Translations under genes and position numbers: made by a program
Notes under the pieces: generated by a model
What the model was told of the DNA's origin: nothing
The model's input: the letters and a program-made list of their open reading frames with translations, nothing else
Databases searched by the model: none
In this document: one piece after another, positions 6,144 to 8,666 of the stretch
Layout of the letters: the number at the start of each line of letters is the position of its first letter
How positions within the stretch are numbered: position 1 is the stretch's first letter
Origin: an uncultured Clostridiaceae bacterium
GTDB lineage: Bacteria; Bacillota; Clostridia; Lachnospirales; Lachnospiraceae
Length of the DNA stretch: 8,666 bases
Reading direction: 5' to 3'
NCBI GenBank assembly: GCA_947175375.1
Contig: CAMWMT010000086.1
Location: forward strand, 1 to 8,666

Positions 6144-6155
6144 GTGCTGTATCAT

Positions 6156-6160
6156 CCTCC
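6156..6160 (-). promoter_or_regulatory. Ribosome binding site of the transglutaminase-like lipoprotein
   Basis: GGAGG on the - strand directly touches the ATG at 6155 and lies 12 bases before the ATG at 6143. The contact argues against the first; the second also gives a conventional M-S-K-K signal-peptide start. Confidence 0.5.
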
Positions 6161-6193
6161 ATAATGTTTAGATTCAATAATCATAGTAATATC

Positions 6194-6222
6194 AGTATAC
6201 TACTGAAATCTCTGAGAATCAA
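6194..6222 (-). promoter_or_regulatory. Sigma-A-type promoter of the pilus-like operon
   Basis: Reading the - strand, TTGATT (6222-6217) and TATACT (6199-6194) are separated by 17 bases: 4 of 6 and 5 of 6 to the -35 and -10 consensus. Transcription would begin near 6187, giving a leader of about 44 bases before the ATG at 6143. No other convincing promoter was seen further down the operon. Confidence 0.65.
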
Positions 6223-6285
6223 TCTTTTTGTGGAGAAGCAGTTTTTGACTTTTTTATGATTCTTTATAATTTTCGGGAATAGGAT

Positions 6286-6314
6286 TTGACTTTCACAGTG
6301 GACGATGATACACT
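6286..6314 (+). promoter_or_regulatory. Sigma-A-type promoter reading toward yqeG
   Basis: TTGACT (6286-6291) and TACACT (6309-6314) are exactly 17 bases apart, and TGA directly before the -10 (6306-6308) gives an extended TGn element. Start near 6321 would make a leader of about 200 bases before the yqeG ATG, or a separate short RNA ending near the hairpin at 6347-6371. Confidence 0.6.
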
Positions 6315-6346
6315 GATGAAAAATATGAATCCCCTGAAAAGGGAGG

Positions 6347-6371
6347 ATGCCGGGTGCTGCTCACCCGGCAT
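6347..6371 (+). other. GC-rich stem-loop in the yqeG leader
   Basis: A perfect 10-bp stem, ATGCCGGGTG (6347-6356) and CACCCGGCAT (6362-6371), closes a 5-base loop. It is followed by TATTATG rather than a clean T-run, so it is a poor intrinsic terminator. Just before it, CCCT-GAAA-AGGG (6332-6343) can form a small GNRA-capped stem. It could be an attenuator, a stability element or the 3' part of a short RNA from the promoter at 6286. Confidence 0.5.
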
Positions 6372-6524
6372 TATTATGAAAAAGTTTATTTAAAAGTATT
6401 AGCTGACTGGCCTCTGTTGTTGATGGTTTTATTATATGGAAAAGAAATGAAGGAATCATGTGCATAAAGTGAACCTTTTTTAAAAGAAAGGTGAACAATT
6501 TATGAACGGAAGGGAGAGTTTTTG

Positions 6525-7028
6525 ATGTTGGTAGATCAGTTATATCCGGATGATATCACAGCGTCTGTATATGACCTTGACTGGGATATGCTTTCCGGAA
6601 AGTATGAGGGAGTGATCTTTGATATAGACAATACACTGGTGCCTCACGGTGCCCCGGCGGATGACCGGGCAGTCGGTCTGTTTCGGCACCTTCACGCCCT
6701 TGGAATGAAGACATTGCTAGTATCCAATAATAAAGAGGCACGGGTACGCGCTTTCGCAGCGCCTCTGAAGACGGATTATGTGTATAAAGCAGGAAAGCCA
6801 AGAAAATCAGGATACAGAAGGGCAGTAAAAAAGCTGGGGATGAAACCGGAACGTATTCTGTTCATTGGAGATCAAGTTTTTACGGACGTGTGGGGGGCGA
6901 ACCGTGCAGGTATGGCTACGATACTGACCGATCCGGTGGAACCGTCCACGGATGAGATTCAGATCGTGGTGAAAAGATGGTTTGAAAAACCTTTCCGGAG
7001 ACCAAAAAGAAAGGTTCTCCGGACCTGA
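6525..7028 (+). CDS. yqeG: YqeG-family HAD-type (subclass IIIA) phosphatase
   Basis: A 167-residue cytoplasmic protein of the YqeG/GEP4-like branch of the haloacid dehalogenase superfamily. Motif I is D33-I-D35-N-T-L-V, motif II the serine of V-S67-N-N, motif III K91 in A-G-K-P, and motif IV G-D116-Q-V-F-T-D121. The residues needed for Mg-dependent phosphoryl transfer through the first Asp are all present. The eukaryotic relative GEP4 dephosphorylates phosphatidylglycerophosphate; for the bacterial protein the substrate is not established. The C-terminus is very basic (R-R-P-K-R-K). The start is ATG 6525, 8 bases after GGGAG (6512-6516); an in-frame TTG at 6522 is possible but less likely. 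It is first in the rightward group, 51 bases before chrA. Confidence 0.88.
   Translation: MLVDQLYPDDITASVYDLDWDMLSGKYEGVIFDIDNTLVPHGAPADDRAVGLFRHLHALGMKTLLVSNNKEARVRAFAAPLKTDYVYKAGKPRKSGYRRAVKKLGMKPERILFIGDQVFTDVWGANRAGMATILTDPVEPSTDEIQIVVKRWFEKPFRRPKRKVLRT
6994..7023. other. Hairpin at the 3' end of yqeG
   Basis: TCCGGAGA (6994-7001) pairs perfectly with TCTCCGGA (7016-7023), and CC/GG adds two pairs past a one-base bulge, with an A-rich 9-base loop. It lies in the last codons, ending 3 bases before the stop codon. There is no T-run on the + strand, so + strand termination is unlikely; on the - strand a TTTTT follows shortly. It may affect mRNA decay or antisense termination. Confidence 0.45.
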
Positions 7029-7079
7029 AAGGGCTGTAACAGCGATATGGTATGAAAAACGGAAAAGGAGTGGAAGATC

Positions 7080-7658
7080 ATGAAAAAATTATGGGATATG
7101 TTCCTCACCTTCGCAAGGATCGGAGGGCTGACTTTTGGGGGCGGTTATGCTATGTTGCCCATGCTGCAGAGAGAGGTCGTGGAAAAGCATCACTGGGCGA
7201 CGGAAGAGGAGTTGGCTGATTATTACGCAATCGGGCAGTGCACGCCGGGAGTCATTGCGGTCAATACGGCAACGTTTGTCGGTTACCGGCAGGCCGGGAT
7301 CGCAGGTGGCATCTTCGCGACACTGGGAGTTGTCTTTCCATCGATTGTCATTATCACGATCATTGCGGCATTTTTAACGAATTTTGCGGAACTGAAGGTG
7401 ATCCAGTATGCATTTGAAGGCATCCGAGTATGCGTCTGTGTATTGATTTTCAATGCGGTGCAGAAGCTCTGGAAGAAGTCCGTGATCGACCAGCCGACAA
7501 TGATGATTTTTCTTTTTGTTTTTCTCGTATCTGCAGGACTTGCTGTGGGGCAGAGTTTTTATCCGGAGCTGTTTTCTGTCTCCCCGATCGTCTATGTAGT
7601 CATTGCCGGTGTGGCCGGTGTGGTTCTGCATGGCGGAAACGGAAAGAAGGAGGTTTAA
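7080..7658 (+). CDS. chrA: Chromate transporter half-protein (short-chain CHR family), first of pair
   Basis: A 192-residue membrane protein with about five to six hydrophobic segments. It carries CHR-family signatures: F-G-G-G-Y-A-M-L-P (19-27) near the first helix and Q-C-T-P-G-V-I-A-V-N-T-A-T-F-V-G (53-68). Full-length ChrA (about 400 residues) contains two such domains and exports chromate; short-chain forms are encoded as adjacent pairs thought to work together in opposite membrane orientation. It is followed after only 3 bases by the second half-protein, which fits that arrangement. Start is ATG 7080, 9 bases after AGGAG. Many anaerobes carry such pairs without known chromate exposure, so the physiological substrate may be another oxyanion. 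Family is sure, substrate is not. Confidence 0.85.
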   Translation: MKKLWDMFLTFARIGGLTFGGGYAMLPMLQREVVEKHHWATEEELADYYAIGQCTPGVIAVNTATFVGYRQAGIAGGIFATLGVVFPSIVIITIIAAFLTNFAELKVIQYAFEGIRVCVCVLIFNAVQKLWKKSVIDQPTMMIFLFVFLVSAGLAVGQSFYPELFSVSPIVYVVIAGVAGVVLHGGNGKKEV

Positions 7659-7661
7659 GAG

Positions 7662-8234
7662 ATGATACTGGTTCAGCTTTTTTGCGAGTTTTTTAAAGCA
7701 GGTCTGTTTGCTATTGGCGGGGGACTTGCAACCCTTCCTTTTCTTCAGGAGATCAGCCAGTCTACCGGCTGGTTCAGCCAGCAGGATCTGCTGGATCTGA
7801 TCGCCATCTCAGAATCCACGCCGGGACCTATTGGTGTCAATGCAGCGACTTATGCGGGATTCCATACGTATGAACTGTTCGGTGGGATTGTGGCAACCCT
7901 TGGACTGATCGCGCCTTCTATTATCATTATTATCCTGGTTTCCAAGGTACTGGAGAAGTTCAAAGAGAGTAGCCTGGTGCAGAATATCTTCTATGGCCTT
8001 CGCCCGGCTTCTACAGGACTGATCGCGGCAGCAGGGTTTTCTGTGGTACTTGCCACTCTGGTCAGCGTAACAGACTTGCCGTCAGATCCAGTGGGAGCAT
8101 TCAACTGGTTCGGCATTGTGCTGGCTGCTGGAATCTATCTGGCGATCAAAAAATGGAATAAGCATCCGGTGGTGTATATTGCTGTATCTGCGTTGATTGG
8201 TATTGCAGCGGGGTATCTGCATATATTTGGGTGA
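7662..8234 (+). CDS. chrA: Chromate transporter half-protein (short-chain CHR family), second of pair
   Basis: A 190-residue membrane protein, homologous in layout to its upstream neighbour: A-I-G-G-G-L-A-T-L-P (17-26) and S-T-P-G-P-I-G-V-N-A-A-T-Y-A-G (52-66), then a long I-rich membrane segment (about 76-94) and further helices at about 118-135, 148-163 and 169-187. The two halves are clearly diverged, not a recent copy. AAGGAGG (7647-7653), inside the end of the preceding gene, lies 8 bases before the ATG, so the two are probably translated together in similar amounts. It likely forms the partner subunit of the transporter. Confidence 0.85.
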   Translation: MILVQLFCEFFKAGLFAIGGGLATLPFLQEISQSTGWFSQQDLLDLIAISESTPGPIGVNAATYAGFHTYELFGGIVATLGLIAPSIIIIILVSKVLEKFKESSLVQNIFYGLRPASTGLIAAAGFSVVLATLVSVTDLPSDPVGAFNWFGIVLAAGIYLAIKKWNKHPVVYIAVSALIGIAAGYLHIFG

Positions 8235-8248
8235 GAGGAGATAAATAG

Positions 8249-8666
8249 ATGAATTACAGATGGATAAGAAACAGGCAAAGACTGCTGGCATTGCTTCTTA
8301 TGGGGAGTATGCTGGCGGCAGCGGGTTGCGGTGCTTCCCGGAACACAGAGGAAAAACCGGAGGCAGTACAGAAGGAAGAGCAGACAGAGCAAGATACAGA
8401 ACAGCAGGTGGATGATGGTCAGCCGGAACTGTATCCAGCGGTTCCAAAGATTATGATCTCTTCAGAGACAGTTGATAACTTTGACCCTGAATCCGGGCAG
8501 TGGCTTCTGCATGCTGAGTACAATACGGTAGAGGCAGAAGGATCAGAGACAGTTGTTTCTGCCATACAACAGTGGTCTGATCAGCGGGAAAAAGAACTTC
8601 AGGCTTTAATTACTCAACTTTCCCAGCATAAATCACTGAATAATGCCTGGATAAACAATGGCTGGG
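8249..8666 (+). CDS. Lipoprotein, N-terminal fragment; possible DUF4163/RsiV-PdaC-type domain
   Basis: An open frame of 139 codons runs off the right edge with no stop. The start, ATG 8249, has AGAGGAG (8234-8240) 8 bases upstream and lies 14 bases after the chrA stop. The signal peptide is basic (M-N-Y-R-W-I-R-N-R-Q-R) with a hydrophobic core and a lipobox A-A-G-C27. A Glu/Gln/Asp-rich linker (about 31-60) tethers it to the membrane. The mature part begins Y-P-A-V-P-K-I and continues with W-L-L-H-A-E-Y-N-T-V and a helix V-S-A-I-Q-Q-W-S-D-Q-R-E-K-E-L. That layout recalls the DUF4163 part of RsiV/PdaC-like surface proteins, but the fragment is too short to be sure. It is probably the last or next gene of the yqeG-chrA transcript. 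Confidence 0.75.
   Translation, partial: MNYRWIRNRQRLLALLLMGSMLAAAGCGASRNTEEKPEAVQKEEQTEQDTEQQVDDGQPELYPAVPKIMISSETVDNFDPESGQWLLHAEYNTVEAEGSETVVSAIQQWSDQREKELQALITQLSQHKSLNNAWINNGW

Larger units (their letters stand above)
6144..6524. other. Divergent intergenic region with two promoters and a leader hairpin
   Basis: This 381-base gap separates the leftward pilus operon from the rightward yqeG-chrA genes. It holds the leftward promoter (6194-6222), a rightward promoter (6286-6314), a 63-base AT-rich block between them, a GC-rich hairpin (6347-6371) and a weak AT-rich inverted repeat, ACCTTT/AAAGGT (6473-6492). A 7-bp inverted repeat, AGAATCA (6215-6221) and TGATTCT (6257-6263), overlaps the leftward -35 and could be an operator. 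No protein-coding frame with a ribosome site and no riboswitch class was recognised. Confidence 0.6.

Noticed and set aside
6245..6270. Promoter TTGACT (6245-6250) with TATAAT (6265-6270)
   Set aside because: Both hexamers are good but the spacer is only 14 bases, too short for efficient sigma-A recognition; the pair at 6286-6314 has the right spacing.
6321..6524. Riboswitch (for example fluoride class) in the leader of yqeG/chrA
   Set aside because: No conserved core of any class I can recall was found; the only clear structure is a plain GC hairpin.

Overview
The window looks like chromosome from a low-to-mid-GC Gram-positive anaerobe of the class Clostridia, most likely family Lachnospiraceae. 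This is inferred from gene families and style: strong AGGAGG-type ribosome sites before nearly every gene, lipoprotein signal peptides, a YqeG-type phosphatase, split chromate-transporter genes, and a compact set of pilus-like genes. No rRNA, tRNA, CRISPR array, transposase or integrase is visible.

Left part (1-1206, + strand). The window opens in the C-terminal end of a YegS/BmrU-type diacylglycerol (lipid) kinase. It is followed by a complete RpiB-type sugar-phosphate isomerase with all key active-site residues. An inverted repeat lies just upstream of rpiB. Between rpiB and the convergent pilus operon sits a roughly 195-bp nested palindrome (1005-1199): a 38-bp-arm central hairpin inside a 20-bp outer inverted repeat, with a small GC-rich hairpin at each end.

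Middle part (6143 down to 1207, - strand). Seven tightly packed genes run from a good sigma-A promoter (6194-6222). In transcription order they are: a lipoprotein with an intact Cys-His-Asp transglutaminase-like triad; a PilC/GspF-type inner-membrane platform protein; four small proteins with an N-terminal membrane helix that resemble pilins or pseudopilins; and a PilT-type hexameric ATPase. Three consecutive junctions are ATGA stop/start overlaps. The set resembles a minimal type IV pilus or pseudopilus machine, yet no PilB/GspE assembly ATPase, no PilD prepilin peptidase and no canonical G|FTLxE prepilin is present here. This operon is the most interesting system in the window.

Right part (6223-8666, + strand). 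A 381-bp divergent intergenic region carries a second good promoter (6286-6314) and a GC-rich hairpin in a long leader. It is followed by a YqeG-family HAD phosphatase, two half-size ChrA chromate-transporter proteins that probably act as a pair, and the start of a lipoprotein cut off by the window edge whose mature part may be of the DUF4163/RsiV-PdaC type. Spacings of 51, 3 and 14 nt suggest one transcript.
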